Assembly: GCA_947500055.1 (NCBI GenBank)
Contig: CANMQO010000003.1
Span: 248,001 to 312,000 of the forward strand
DNA from: an uncultured Paracoccaceae bacterium
GTDB lineage: Bacteria > Pseudomonadota > Alphaproteobacteria > Rhodobacterales > Rhodobacteraceae
Reading direction: 5' to 3'
Length of the DNA stretch: 64,000 nucleotides
Shown here: in pieces, positions 45,155 to 54,811 of the stretch
Layout of the letters: the number at the start of each line of letters is the position of its first letter
How positions within the stretch are numbered: position 1 is the stretch's first letter
The notes under the pieces: generated by a model
Database searches by the model: none
What the model was told of the DNA's origin: nothing
Seen by the model: the letters and a program-made list of their open reading frames with translations, nothing else
Position numbers and translations under genes: made by a program

Positions 45155-46485
45155 CAACGTGCCTCCTCTGGGTTGGCCACGACCCAGCCGGTGACGGATT
45201 GATCGCGATTGAACACTTTGGCGGCGACCGCCTTGATGTCATCTTCTGTGACAGCTTGCAGGATATCGGGCCATGCCTGGACATCTTCAATGGTCAGACT
45301 TTGGGTTAACGCGGCACCGTAGCGGCGCGCCAACCCGCTGGCATCATCCAATGCGTAAACCTCGGACGCGCGCAACTGGGTCCGGATGCTTTCCATGCGT
45401 TCAGGATCGATGTCGTTTTCAAGAAACGCGGCGATCACGCCGTCCATGGCCGCTTCGGCCTCCGACAAGGTGACGCCTGCCGAAGGCACAACAGTGACGC
45501 CAAAGCTGGTATCGTCCAACGCGTTGCCGCTGTATGAGGCATTGGTGTAAACCGCGATTTGACTGTCAAACTGCAATGCACGGCCAAGGTCAGAAGTGAA
45601 GGACGAACCACCCAGCAGTTCGGCCAGATAGACCAAGGCAGCCGCTTCCTCCTGCGCGCCCGGGTCGCGCTCTGGCGCAAGGTAGCTGCGGGTCACATAA
45701 GGTGTGCTGACACGTGGGTCAGTAAAGGTGATCCGGCGCTCGGCTCGCTGCGGCGGCTCCTCCGGGCGCAAACGTTCGGGCAGGTCGGGTTCTGCCGGAA
45801 TGACGCCATAATAGGTCTCAGCCAGCGCCTTGACTTCGTCCGGCTCCACGTCGCCGGCCACGACAAGAACCGCGTTGTTTGGCGAATAATAGAGGTCGTA
45901 GAAATCCAGCGCATCCTGCAGGTCCAACTGCTCCATCTCGTGTTTCCAACCGATCACGGGCACACCGTAGCGATGGTTCTGGTATAGGGCGGCGCGGAAT
46001 TGTTCGCTGGCCAACGCGTTCGGGTTGTTCTCTGTGCGCTGATTACGTTCCTCAAGGACGACGTTCCGCTCAGTCTCGATATCATCGGCGGTAATCGCCA
46101 GATTGTTCATCCGGTTGCTTTCCATCTGCATCATCAGCTCAAGCCGGTCTGCGGCGATGCGTTGGAAATAGGCGGTGTAATCGTAGCTGGTAAAGGCATT
46201 GTCACTGCCGCCGTTGGCCGCCACGGTTGCAGAAAATTCCCCTGCCTCAAGAACGTCAGTTGCCTTGAACAGCAAATGTTCCAGAAAATGCGCTACGCCA
46301 GACGCACCGACAGGCTCGTCAGCGGACCCAATGCGATACCACACCATATGCACCACAGCAGGCGCACGGTGGTCTTCGATCACAACAACGTCCATCCCGT
46401 TATCAAGGCTAAATGTCGTCACCTCGGCAGCATTGGCGGCCGACGCAAAGCCGATCATGGCGAGTAAGGCAATCAAACGTGTCAT
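45154..46485 (-). CDS. M16-family zinc peptidase, catalytic subunit
   Basis: 443 residues. The zinc motif HFLEH (HxxEH) is followed by a downstream glutamate (E in ETERNVVLEE). The N-terminus is a signal peptide (MTRLIALLAMIGFASAANA). It resembles pitrilysin/processing-peptidase-like enzymes that cleave small peptides in the periplasm. The ATG at 46485 has AAGGGTG upstream; one at 46500 is also possible. It forms a pair with the inactive subunit downstream. Confidence 0.93.
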   Translation of the reverse strand: MTRLIALLAMIGFASAANAAEVTTFSLDNGMDVVVIEDHRAPAVVHMVWYRIGSADEPVGASGVAHFLEHLLFKATDVLEAGEFSATVAANGGSDNAFTSYDYTAYFQRIAADRLELMMQMESNRMNNLAITADDIETERNVVLEERNQRTENNPNALASEQFRAALYQNHRYGVPVIGWKHEMEQLDLQDALDFYDLYYSPNNAVLVVAGDVEPDEVKALAETYYGVIPAEPDLPERLRPEEPPQRAERRITFTDPRVSTPYVTRSYLAPERDPGAQEEAAALVYLAELLGGSSFTSDLGRALQFDSQIAVYTNASYSGNALDDTSFGVTVVPSAGVTLSEAEAAMDGVIAAFLENDIDPERMESIRTQLRASEVYALDDASGLARRYGAALTQSLTIEDVQAWPDILQAVTEDDIKAVAAKVFNRDQSVTGWVVANPEEAR

Positions 46486-46568
46486 GGGCACCCTTTTCAT
46501 TCTGCTCAGAAGCAACCTACGTCGGGTGCACCATTGTTCAAGACAACAAACGCGTATGTGAGGATTGG

Positions 46569-47222
46569 TTATTGATCTTCGTCAATGGGGGTACAGACCC
46601 TACGCAATTCGTTGCCCGGTCCCGCTGTGGTGAAAACACAAGTCTGGCGGACCCGGCGTGGCACCACAACAGGTGCCGGTTCGACAGCGATTTGACCCGG
46701 CCGTGTCTGTACGGGTCGGGGCATTTGCGGATTTGGCACAGCGACGCCAGCGGCGCTGAGGCGTGCAAGCTCGGCTCGCGCATTCAACGCTTGTGATGCA
46801 TAGGCAGGGAAATACTTGTCCCTCCCTAGTGGGTTAAAGAAATTGAGACGGCTTTTGCCTGCACGAAATGCATTGTCAGCAGCAGCCAGTTCCCCACGAA
46901 TGTTCGGGGTTACCCCATAACGGCTGGCCTGCGCGATAAGGGCATTGTCACGCGCCGGAATGCCGCCAGCAAACTGGGCCGCACTGGACCCACCCAAAGC
47001 AGCAATTGCCTGCGCCCTGGGGTTCGGATCAGCCAGGTTGGTGCCACCAGGTGTCGGTTGGGGAAGGGATGCCGCGGGCGGCAATGTCAGTGGGCGTTGT
47101 GGGATCACGGCGAATTCGTCGGGGCCACCGCCCGCCGCCCGCAAATCGCGCAAGGACCGATCCGTATTTGCACAGGCAGTCACAAGAGTTATGGCCAAAA
47201 CAGAAAAAATGATCGCGCGCAT
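46569..47222 (-). CDS. DUF3035 lipoprotein
   Basis: 217 residues. The lipobox is LVTAC with C17, typical of a lipoprotein, and the next gene upstream encodes the signal peptidase II (LspA) that would process it. The mature part is proline/alanine-rich and contains LNFFNPLGRDKYFPAYASQALNAR, a DUF3035-type block. The end has VRQTCVFTT and RRVCTP, a likely disulfide pair. The ATG at 47222 follows AAGGACGAG; longer starts run into lspA. Function unknown. Confidence 0.9.
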   Translation of the reverse strand: MRAIIFSVLAITLVTACANTDRSLRDLRAAGGGPDEFAVIPQRPLTLPPAASLPQPTPGGTNLADPNPRAQAIAALGGSSAAQFAGGIPARDNALIAQASRYGVTPNIRGELAAADNAFRAGKSRLNFFNPLGRDKYFPAYASQALNARAELARLSAAGVAVPNPQMPRPVQTRPGQIAVEPAPVVVPRRVRQTCVFTTAGPGNELRRVCTPIDEDQ

Positions 47223-47275
47223 CAACTCGTCCTTTATCAATCGTCGAGATTGTTTAACCGATGCATGAAGGCAGG

Positions 47276-47767
47276 TCACGCCTTCTTGTCAGCGGATTTC
47301 GATTTGCCATCATCGGTAAAGAATGCAAGGCCAATCGCCCCCGCGAAAATTGCAATATCGGCCACATTGAACGCGTAGGGATTACTGATCCCGCAACAGG
47401 ACATATTCAGAAAATCCGCGACCGCCCCATAAAACAGGCGGTCAACGACGTTGCCCAGCGCCCCGCCAATCAGCAAACCTGCAGAAATATAGCCCCATTT
47501 TGTGGCGCCGGTCCGATAAAGCCAGATCAGCACGGCGGCAGATATGGCAACCGCCACCCCGATCAGCACCCAGCGCATGTCAAAATCGGCAAAAAGCCCA
47601 AAATTGACACCACGGTTCCACGCCATCCGGAACTCGAGGAACGGCGGCCAGACTTCGATCTTTCCGTCGGCCTCGTTGATCAGGCCCAGCCAATGGACAA
47701 CATAATATTTGCTAACCTGATCAAGCAGGAAAACCCAAAGACCGGTCCAGAAAACCAAACGCATCAT
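47276..47767 (-). CDS. lspA: Lipoprotein signal peptidase (prolipoprotein peptidase II)
   Basis: 163 residues with four hydrophobic segments. The conserved blocks are NRGVNFG, GGALGNVVDRL..GAVADF and NVADIAI, which hold the two catalytic aspartates (D in NVVDR/VADF region and NVAD). It cleaves lipoprotein signal peptides. TAGGAG precedes the ATG. It lies just after purH and before a DUF3035 lipoprotein gene. Confidence 0.96.
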   Translation of the reverse strand: MMRLVFWTGLWVFLLDQVSKYYVVHWLGLINEADGKIEVWPPFLEFRMAWNRGVNFGLFADFDMRWVLIGVAVAISAAVLIWLYRTGATKWGYISAGLLIGGALGNVVDRLFYGAVADFLNMSCCGISNPYAFNVADIAIFAGAIGLAFFTDDGKSKSADKKA

Positions 47768-47773
47768 CTGCTC

Positions 47774-49363
47774 CTAATGCCGGAAATGCCGCATGCCGGT
47801 AAACACCATCGCAATGCCGGCATCATCTGCGGCGGCAATCACCTCATCGTCGCGCATCGACCCGCCCGGCTGGATGACACAGGTGGCACCTGCGGCAGCG
47901 GCTTCCATCAGGCCGTCGGCAAATGGAAAAAATGCGTCCGATGCAACGGCCGAGCCAACGGTCAGCGGTCCGGGCAGTTCCATCGCTTCGGCCATGCGCT
48001 CTGCCTTTTTTGCGGCAATCAACGCACTATCCAACCGTGACATCTGACCAGCGCCAACGCCAACCGTTGCTTTATCCTTCACATAGACAATGGCGTTGGA
48101 CTTCACATGTTTTGCCACCTTCCACGCAAACAGAAGGTCAGCCATTTGTGCCTCTGTCGGCGCGCGCTTGGTAACCACCTTCAGATCATCCACGCCAACA
48201 TAGCCGGTGTCCTTATCCTGCACCAACATGCCACCTGCCACCTGTCGGTATGTCGTGATGGGGGCCTTTACATCGGGCAGGCCATCGGTGGTCAGCAGGC
48301 GCAGGTTTTTCTTGGCGGCAAACACTGCTTTGGCCGCATCCGACGCACCCGGCGCGATGACAACTTCGGTGAAAATTTCGACGATGGCTTTTGCCGTTTC
48401 CTCATCCAATGGCTGGTTCAGGGCGACGATCCCGCCAAAGGCGCTGGTGCGGTCGCAGTCAAATGCGTTGGTATAGGCTTTTTTGAGTGTGGCACCACGG
48501 GCAACACCACATGGGTTTGCGTGCTTGATAATCGCCACGGCGGGGCCATCCGCAGGATCAAACTCTGCAACGAGTTCAAACGCGGCATCCGTATCATTGA
48601 TGTTGTTGTAGGACAGTTCCTTGCCCTGATGCTGCACGGCCGTGGCCACACCTGGGCGGCCAGTGCCATCGGTATAGAACGCGGCGGCCTGATGACTGTT
48701 TTCGCCGTAACGCATGGTCTGCTTGAACGTACCCGCAAAGGACCGACGACGCGGCTGATCGACATCAACGGCACCGGCCATCCAAGTGCTGACCGCCGTG
48801 TCATAGGCGGCTGTGCGGGCATAGGCGGTCTGCGCAAGACGCTGCCGCAGGGCCAAAGTGGTCTGACCATCATTCGCATCCAGCGCGTCCAATACTGCGC
48901 CGTAATCATCAACATCGGTCACGACAGTTACAAAGGCGTGGTTCTTCGCGGCAGACCGGATCATGGCCGGTCCGCCAATATCGATATTCTCAATGCAAGT
49001 ATCGAAATCCGCGCCCTTTGCGACGGTTTCTTCGAACGGGTAAAGGTTCACAACCAGCAAATCGATTGGACCAATACCATGTTCAACCATCGCGTCGCGA
49101 TGACCCGGTAAGTCGCGGCGGGCAAGCAGGCCACCATGCACAACCGGATGCAAGGTCTTGACCCGGCCATCCATCATTTCAGGAAATCCTGTCACATCGG
49201 CCACATCGCGCACCTCAAGCCCGGCATCGCGCAGGGCTTTGGCTGATCCGCCTGTCGATAGCAATTCGACACCCCGATCAGACAATGCGCGTCCGAAATC
49301 AATCAACCCTGTCTTGTCTGAAACTGAAAGTAACGCGCGGCGCAGCGGTGCAAGGTCGGTCAT
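47774..49363 (-). CDS. purH: Bifunctional AICAR transformylase/IMP cyclohydrolase
   Basis: 529 residues, full length. The N-terminal IMP cyclohydrolase domain (about 1-200) starts [16 protein letters not shown] and has [15 protein letters not shown]. The C-terminal transformylase has [23 protein letters not shown] and [12 protein letters not shown]. It performs the last two steps of IMP synthesis. The gene stands between heparinase-like and lspA genes on the same strand, separated by small gaps (15 and 6 bases). Confidence 0.97.
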   Translation of the reverse strand: MTDLAPLRRALLSVSDKTGLIDFGRALSDRGVELLSTGGSAKALRDAGLEVRDVADVTGFPEMMDGRVKTLHPVVHGGLLARRDLPGHRDAMVEHGIGPIDLLVVNLYPFEETVAKGADFDTCIENIDIGGPAMIRSAAKNHAFVTVVTDVDDYGAVLDALDANDGQTTLALRQRLAQTAYARTAAYDTAVSTWMAGAVDVDQPRRRSFAGTFKQTMRYGENSHQAAAFYTDGTGRPGVATAVQHQGKELSYNNINDTDAAFELVAEFDPADGPAVAIIKHANPCGVARGATLKKAYTNAFDCDRTSAFGGIVALNQPLDEETAKAIVEIFTEVVIAPGASDAAKAVFAAKKNLRLLTTDGLPDVKAPITTYRQVAGGMLVQDKDTGYVGVDDLKVVTKRAPTEAQMADLLFAWKVAKHVKSNAIVYVKDKATVGVGAGQMSRLDSALIAAKKAERMAEAMELPGPLTVGSAVASDAFFPFADGLMEAAAAGATCVIQPGGSMRDDEVIAAADDAGIAMVFTGMRHFRH

Positions 49364-49378
49364 GTTATCCCCAAAGTG

Positions 49379-51109
49379 CTAGTCGATCTGGTCCGCCAGA
49401 TCGGCCTGCACGAGGTCCCGGACAACATCAGGTGTGTCCTGCGACTTGGCCAGCGACCAACGGATGCGCGTCGCATAGGCCATTGCGCGCCCAGATAAAA
49501 CCACCTGTTGGCTTGTTCTTGGCTTCAAACGGCCAATTTCCAGATAAACCGATGGTGCAAGCGCCATTTCAGCGATGCCGTCATGCTGAAACACCCAGGT
49601 TTCGCCGGATTTCAATACCATCGACACGGCGGCACCTGCCATATCAAGGCTGGCGGTCACATCCGGATGCAAATGAAACCGGACTGCGTATGGCACGCCG
49701 GGCAATGGGGGCTGATCGTGCACCACACCAAATTGTTTTTCATCCTCTGGTGTCAGGGCTGCCAATAGATCTTCACCCTCCAGCACACGACCATCCAGTG
49801 ACATTTCAAGCACCCGCGCATGCGTCAGACCGTGGCTTGGTCGGTAGCCGTCATGCGACAGTTCCAATTTTCGGGCACCATCGGTCTGCGGCGCGTTGCA
49901 CAGGACTGTTCGCGGCGTTTTTGCCAGCAAGTTTTGCCCGGAAACCAATTCGGAGGATGAAACCCCCTCGATCCCCAATGTTGAATGGCTGGGGGTCGCT
50001 CGGCTGGCCCTTCGCCATTCCTCTCCAAACCTGATACCGGAACCGCAGTTGACAATCAGCGGCCTGCGCCCCGAAGTCAGCTCAAACCCCAAGGTGCTGG
50101 CATGGGCATTTGCCGAAGCCAAACCCGCTGGTGGGGCTGCGGCATCCACGATCAATGAACTGCGGCCGCAAGACACACGCATAAACCCCATTTGCAATCC
50201 CGGTCCGGGCAGATCCTTGACGCCCGAGGCCGCAAGCGCCTCGTCCAGGCGCCCCTCTATCCCGCGCCCGCCGCCGTGAAACCGGGCCAGACTTCCGTCG
50301 CCATGTCGCAAGGCCCGCAAGACCGGCGTGATATGTGCGACGGCCGCCAGAATTTGCGTCGGCACACGGTTGTTGGTTTCGTTGAGGGAAAGCACCGTCC
50401 AGTTGAGCAGGCTTAAGATGCTCAATAACTCTTCTGGATTGCGCGTTGCGATCCCGCCACGCGCATCGATCCGTGTTTCGCAATCCTTCGCCAGGGCGTC
50501 AACGGCTGGCTGGACATATGCGCCCATCCCTTCGAGCGAAAGACCAGCATAGATCATGCCAGCAAGCGCCTCAAACCTTGGAAGACCGGGTGACGCGACC
50601 TTCCACCGCTTGGACAAAAACACCGTTTGGCGGCCAAGACTGCGATAGAACCGCTGCGCTGCCGCCGGCTCCTGCCCCCGCAGCAGAAAGAAGCCGTGAT
50701 TGATCCAGCGGATCAGGCGACGCCCTGTCAGGTCTGGTGTCCAGCCTGGGCCGATACCTTTGCCGTAGCGATCAATCCATTCATAAATCCAGGCCTGCGC
50801 GCGGAGTCTGGCCTTGTCTGTGCCGACGGCGGCCAGGTCGTCCAGCCACGAACAGCCCTGAATTTCGGCAACAACAGCAGGGTTATCAGGCCCAACATCC
50901 CAGATCGAAATCTCGGGACCCTCCACAAGGAATCCCGAGAACAGGAAGTTCCCGGCAATCAACTGACGACCGCGGGCGACATTGCCGATGGTCAGCGGTT
51001 CGGGCGCTGACACAAATGCAGTGGCCGCCAGACCACGACCGGCCCGCCGCGCATGCACGCGGTTCATGAAGCGGGTCCGGCGGGCGCGCCATGTGGTGGG
51101 TTTTGCCAA
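49379..51109 (-). CDS. Heparinase II/III family protein
   Basis: 576 residues, cytoplasmic by sequence (no signal). The N-terminal helical toroid has RLIRWINHGFFLL and LSLEGMGAYVQPA, and the C-terminal beta-sandwich domain has RRPLIVNCGSG and ATPSHSTLGIEG, the block that includes the catalytic-type histidine/tyrosine region of the family. Heparinase II/III proteins are polysaccharide lyases; whether this intracellular-looking member degrades a polymer is unclear. Neighbours purH and rsmB give no hint of the substrate. Confidence 0.87.
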   Translation of the reverse strand: MAKPTTWRARRTRFMNRVHARRAGRGLAATAFVSAPEPLTIGNVARGRQLIAGNFLFSGFLVEGPEISIWDVGPDNPAVVAEIQGCSWLDDLAAVGTDKARLRAQAWIYEWIDRYGKGIGPGWTPDLTGRRLIRWINHGFFLLRGQEPAAAQRFYRSLGRQTVFLSKRWKVASPGLPRFEALAGMIYAGLSLEGMGAYVQPAVDALAKDCETRIDARGGIATRNPEELLSILSLLNWTVLSLNETNNRVPTQILAAVAHITPVLRALRHGDGSLARFHGGGRGIEGRLDEALAASGVKDLPGPGLQMGFMRVSCGRSSLIVDAAAPPAGLASANAHASTLGFELTSGRRPLIVNCGSGIRFGEEWRRASRATPSHSTLGIEGVSSSELVSGQNLLAKTPRTVLCNAPQTDGARKLELSHDGYRPSHGLTHARVLEMSLDGRVLEGEDLLAALTPEDEKQFGVVHDQPPLPGVPYAVRFHLHPDVTASLDMAGAAVSMVLKSGETWVFQHDGIAEMALAPSVYLEIGRLKPRTSQQVVLSGRAMAYATRIRWSLAKSQDTPDVVRDLVQADLADQID

Positions 51110-51168
51110 TTACATTTGCCTCTGGGTCGGGGCGGTTGGCAGAATCATAGGAAACGGTTGTGACGAAG

Positions 51169-52437
51169 TCACGCAGGCTTTGCCAAAACCGCCATATAGA
51201 ATCCATCCATGCCGCCGATATCGGCCCAGTAATCCGGGCGCAAACGTATGCCGCCCTCCGGCGTTGACCATTCGGTTCGTAGCCCGGCAACGCTATTTGC
51301 AACGACGGTCAGACCCGGATGACGGGCAAGGGCCGCCTCAACCTGCACCTCGCCTTCGTCCGGCAGCAGTGAACAAGTGCAGAAGAGGAGGCGCCCACCG
51401 GGCTTCAAAAGCGTAAGCGCGTGATCGATCAATGCCTCTTGCTGGTCAATCAACGCGCCAAACTCGGAACCATCCTTGGCATAAGGCAAATCAGGATGGC
51501 GGCGGATTGTGCCAGTCGCTGAGCAGGGGGCGTCAAGCAGCACCGCATCAAAATCCCCTCGATCAAAGGCAAAAGCATCGCTGACAACCGTTTTCGCCAT
51601 CAGACCAACACGACCAAGGTTTTCGGCCACCCGCTCCATCCGCTTGGCGGAGACATCAAGCGCAGTTACCCGCGCACCGGCATTCGCCAGTTGCATGGTT
51701 TTGCCGCCCGGCGCCGCGCAGAGGTCCAGCACCGTCAACCCGGTCACGTCACCCAACAGCTTGACCGGCATGGCCGCAGCGGCATCCTGCACCCACCATT
51801 CTCCGTCGGCATAGCCGGGCAGGGACGATACCTGGCTGGCATTGGCCACGCGGACCGTTCCGTTGGGGAGAACAGTGCCACCAACGGCATCAGCCACCAT
51901 ACCGGGATCGGCCTTGGCCGTCAGATCAAGGGGGGCAGCCGCGAAATGGGCGGCCTCCATCGCTGTTACGGCCTTGCGCCCCCAGGCCGCAACCAACGGT
52001 TCGCGCAGCCAGTTGGGGGTCAGCGGAACCGGGCGTTTCGACCATCCTTCGGGGCCTTCGGCGGCAATTTTGCGCAGCACAGCATTGGTCAGACCCTTCA
52101 TCGCCTGCGTGCGCTTGTTACGGGCGACGATCTCAACATAGGCATTCACCACGCCATGGGCAGCCTCGCCACCGCAAAGCTCAATCACCCCAAGACGCAA
52201 GGCATTCATGACAAAGGGGGGCGGGTTTTTTTTCAGAAATGGCTTTAGCATGCGGTCCGCCCGATCAACCCCGCGCAGCGCATAAAGGGCCAGACGCTGG
52301 GCGCGGGCACGGTCATCCGGGGGCAGGTCCGACAGGGCACCCGCAGCCACCAACTCGGCCATCAGCCGATGTTCAACGGTGATCTGCATCAGCAAATGAT
52401 GGGCGGTACGACGCGCAGGCAGGCCGGTTTGGCGCAT
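51169..52437 (-). CDS. rsmB: 16S rRNA (cytosine(967)-C(5))-methyltransferase RsmB-like
   Basis: 422 residues. The N-terminal NusB-like domain (about 10-140) is followed by a SAM methyltransferase with LDLCAAPGGKTMQ, LLDAPCSATGTIRRHPD (catalytic cysteine) and FCTCSLLPDEGE (second cysteine). It methylates C967 of 16S rRNA. The start at 52437 lies 68 bases from a divergent DUF1674 gene. A lysine/proline stretch KKNPPP around 65-72 is unremarkable. Confidence 0.93.
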   Translation of the reverse strand: MRQTGLPARRTAHHLLMQITVEHRLMAELVAAGALSDLPPDDRARAQRLALYALRGVDRADRMLKPFLKKNPPPFVMNALRLGVIELCGGEAAHGVVNAYVEIVARNKRTQAMKGLTNAVLRKIAAEGPEGWSKRPVPLTPNWLREPLVAAWGRKAVTAMEAAHFAAAPLDLTAKADPGMVADAVGGTVLPNGTVRVANASQVSSLPGYADGEWWVQDAAAAMPVKLLGDVTGLTVLDLCAAPGGKTMQLANAGARVTALDVSAKRMERVAENLGRVGLMAKTVVSDAFAFDRGDFDAVLLDAPCSATGTIRRHPDLPYAKDGSEFGALIDQQEALIDHALTLLKPGGRLLFCTCSLLPDEGEVQVEAALARHPGLTVVANSVAGLRTEWSTPEGGIRLRPDYWADIGGMDGFYMAVLAKPA

Positions 52438-52505
52438 GTAGAAGGTCCTTGAAGGTGGCTGAAAGGGACGTATATGAAACCAATACGCCCCACAAGGAGA
52501 CGGCG

Positions 52506-52679
52506 ATGAGCGATCAGGATGACGATATCCCCGAAGCCGCCAAACGGGCCCTTGCCGAAGCGGAAGAGCGGCGCAAAAAGGCCGGCGTCAACCTGCCGCC
52601 GGAGCTTGGCGGACGTGACGGTCCGGAACCCGTGCGCTATGGTGATTGGGAAAAAAAGGGACTGGCGGTCGATTTCTGA
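52506..52679 (+). CDS. DUF1674 protein, succinate dehydrogenase assembly factor 4-like
   Basis: 57 residues. The ending GPEPVRYGDWEKKGLAVDF is the signature of DUF1674/SDHAF4, which in eukaryotes assists flavination of succinate dehydrogenase; a bacterial role is inferred. The middle RALAEAEERRKKAG is helical. AAGGAGACGGCG precedes the ATG; an upstream frame to 52449 has no ribosome site. The gene is not next to sdh genes here. Confidence 0.9.
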   Translation: MSDQDDDIPEAAKRALAEAEERRKKAGVNLPPELGGRDGPEPVRYGDWEKKGLAVDF

Positions 52680-52707
52680 TCACCGGGTAGAACACATGAG
52701 GACGCGC

Positions 52708-52971
52708 ATGAAAAAACTGATCATCACAGGGCTGGCCATCATCGGGCTCAGCACCGGGGCACTGGCACAAAACAACTGCTCGGCCGAGGCTATTCAGACC
52801 AAATCCGGCGAAGTGGCCACGGCCCTGCAAACCATCAGCGCCAAGGACCCGGCCCGGGCGCGGGTGCTATCCGGCGAAATCGAAGAACTGATGACAGCTA
52901 TCCAAAATGGTGCAGATATCAATACGGTCTGCGTGTTCTTCGACAATGTGATCGCCGAGGCGGCCAGCTAG
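52708..52971 (+). CDS. Small secreted protein of unknown function
   Basis: 87 residues with a signal peptide (MKKLIITGLAIIGLSTGALA). The mature protein is mainly helical, and the two cysteines (NNCSAE and TVCVFF) could pair. GAGGA lies 6 bases before the ATG at 52708; an ATG 12 bases earlier is weaker. It follows the DUF1674 gene by 28 bases and could share its message. The family is not recognised. Confidence 0.75.
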   Translation: MKKLIITGLAIIGLSTGALAQNNCSAEAIQTKSGEVATALQTISAKDPARARVLSGEIEELMTAIQNGADINTVCVFFDNVIAEAAS

Positions 52972-53371
52972 ACGGCAGCGCCCGTGCATGGATGGACGTA
53001 GAGGTCCCGGGTCAAGCCCGGGACGGTGGTGTCGGTTGATTGGACCGGTGGCGGGGAGAAGGTCAACGTGTTTCGTCGGAACAAATCTTTGCTTCAAAAA
53101 CTGGAGTTGAGCCCAACATCTCTTTGAGAGCGGGCGACTTATGCGCCTCAGTTACAAGCTGAACCTCTAAGTCCAACAAGAAGAAGACTTGGGTAAGCGG
53201 TTGCTTGAAGAAGATGATTTTGTATCAGACACGGAACAAAAGGGGCGTCGACCTACGCATTGGCTTGGATATTGCCCTCGTCTTTTGGCAGTCTGGCTCA
53301 GACAATTGCAGCCGTCACAGGCGACAGCGAGTCATCCTTGCTCATAGGGACGGGCTGATCAAGCCTCTGTC
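52972..53371. other. Gene-poor interval with a palindrome
   Basis: About 400 bases between the small secreted protein and pncB. A perfect 8-base hairpin, GTCCCGGG..CCCGGGAC with loop TCAAG, lies at 53004-53024. The rest shows no reading frame with a ribosome site; I tried several frames for a pseudogene and found none I could name. Confidence 0.55.
53004..53024. repeat. GTCCCGGG-TCAAG-CCCGGGAC palindrome
   Basis: A perfect 8-base stem with a 5-base loop, 33 bases after the secreted-protein stop. Palindromes with this core, often called after the sequence CCCGGGTCAAGCCCGGG, recur in intergenic DNA of alphaproteobacteria from memory. It could serve as a terminator, but lacks a T-run. Confidence 0.6.
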
Positions 53372-54664
53372 TTAAACCACAACCTCCATCTCGACCTGCT
53401 CCCCGACCCCGAACACCCGCTTATATCGGGCAATCTCGCCCACCGGCCCCATCGCCTTGTTCGGGTTGTCGCTCAGTTTCACGGTGGGCCGTCCGTTGGC
53501 CGCGACGGCTTTGCAGACGAGCGAGAATGGCGCGAGCCCTTCATCTGCCACCAGCCCTTTGAAGTCGTTGGTCAGCATGGTCCCCCAGCCAAACGACACC
53601 CGGCACCGTCCGGCGAATTGCGTTTGCAGCTCGATGATCTTCTCAACGTCCAAGCCATCCGAGAAGATGACGAGCTTTTCCGTCGGGTCCTCCCCGCGGG
53701 ACTTCCACCAGTTGATCGCGGTTTCCGCCCCGGTGGCCGGATCGCCGCTATCTACCCTGATCCCGGTCCAGCCTGCCAGCCAGTCGGGCGCGCCTTGCAG
53801 GAACCCTTTGGTGCCAAAGGTGTCGGGCAGGATGATCCGCAGGTTGCCGTCATGTTCCTCGTGCCAGTCGGCCAGCACATCATAGGGGGATTGCCGCAGC
53901 GCGTCGTCGCTTTCGGCCAGGGCCGCATAGACCATCGGCAGTTCATGGGCGTTGGTGCCAATCGCCTCAATTTCGCGCATCATGGCGATGCGGCAGTTCG
54001 AGGTGCCTGTGAAGCTGCCGCCCAGCCCCTCCATCATCGCCTGCACGCACCAGTCCTGCCAGAGATAGGAATGCCGCCGCCGGGTGCCGAAATCAGCGAG
54101 CCGCAGATTGTCGATGGGCTGCAGTTGTTCGATCTTGCCCCAGAGTTTCGTCATGGCACGGGCGTAAAGCACCTGAAGCTCAAACTTGCCCATGTCGCGC
54201 AACACCGCCCGGCTACGCAGTTCCATGATCACGGCAAGGGCTGGGATCTCCCACAGCATGACCTCGGGCCATGTGCCCTCAAACGTCAGTTCATATTGCC
54301 CGTCTTTCTTTTCAAGATGGTAGGGCGGCAATTGCAGGTTCTCAAACCACGTCATGAAGGCGGAGGTGAACATCTGTCGTTTGCCGTAGAACGTGTTGCC
54401 ACGCAGCCATGTGCTTTCGCCACGGGTCAGCCGCAGTGATCGGATATGGTCAAGCTGTTCGCGTAACTCGCCCTCATCCACGATCTCGGCCAAGCGGATC
54501 GTCTTGGTCCGGTTGATCAGTGAAAAGGTGACTTGGGTGTCCGGGTGATTGCGGAAAACCGACTGGCACATCAACAGTTTATAAAAATCCGTGTCGATCA
54601 ACGACCGGACAATCGGATCAATCTTCCATTTGTGGTTCCAGACCCGCGTTGCGATGTCGACCAT
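53372..54664 (-). CDS. pncB: Nicotinate phosphoribosyltransferase
   Basis: 430 residues. Hallmarks are LIDTDFYKLLMCQSVF, FGTRRRHSYLWQ, the catalytic histidine in IGTNAHELPM and RVDSGDP. It joins nicotinate to PRPP with ATP to form nicotinate mononucleotide in NAD salvage. The ATG at 54664 follows GAGGGGG; the frame continues to 54718 without a ribosome site. It is divergent from the macroglobulin gene, with 147 bases between starts. Confidence 0.96.
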   Translation of the reverse strand: MVDIATRVWNHKWKIDPIVRSLIDTDFYKLLMCQSVFRNHPDTQVTFSLINRTKTIRLAEIVDEGELREQLDHIRSLRLTRGESTWLRGNTFYGKRQMFTSAFMTWFENLQLPPYHLEKKDGQYELTFEGTWPEVMLWEIPALAVIMELRSRAVLRDMGKFELQVLYARAMTKLWGKIEQLQPIDNLRLADFGTRRRHSYLWQDWCVQAMMEGLGGSFTGTSNCRIAMMREIEAIGTNAHELPMVYAALAESDDALRQSPYDVLADWHEEHDGNLRIILPDTFGTKGFLQGAPDWLAGWTGIRVDSGDPATGAETAINWWKSRGEDPTEKLVIFSDGLDVEKIIELQTQFAGRCRVSFGWGTMLTNDFKGLVADEGLAPFSLVCKAVAANGRPTVKLSDNPNKAMGPVGEIARYKRVFGVGEQVEMEVVV

Positions 54665-54811
54665 TGTGGCCCCCTCAGGTTTTCTTGGTGTTAGAGCAAG
54701 CAGGCGTCGGGCATGCAAGCGGGTTATGCGATGTCAAGGGGCGGATTGCCGCCCTTGTCTGGCCCGTCCAGCCATGCAAGCCTTGATCCATATTCAGCGA
54801 AAGGTTTGAAC

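Noticed and set aside
48107..49111. A 334-residue plus-strand frame antisense to purH
   Set aside because: purH is unmistakable on the other strand; this frame has no signal or motif.
53101..53371. Possible transposase pseudogene before pncB
   Set aside because: No frame gave a recognisable family segment and no inverted repeats border it.
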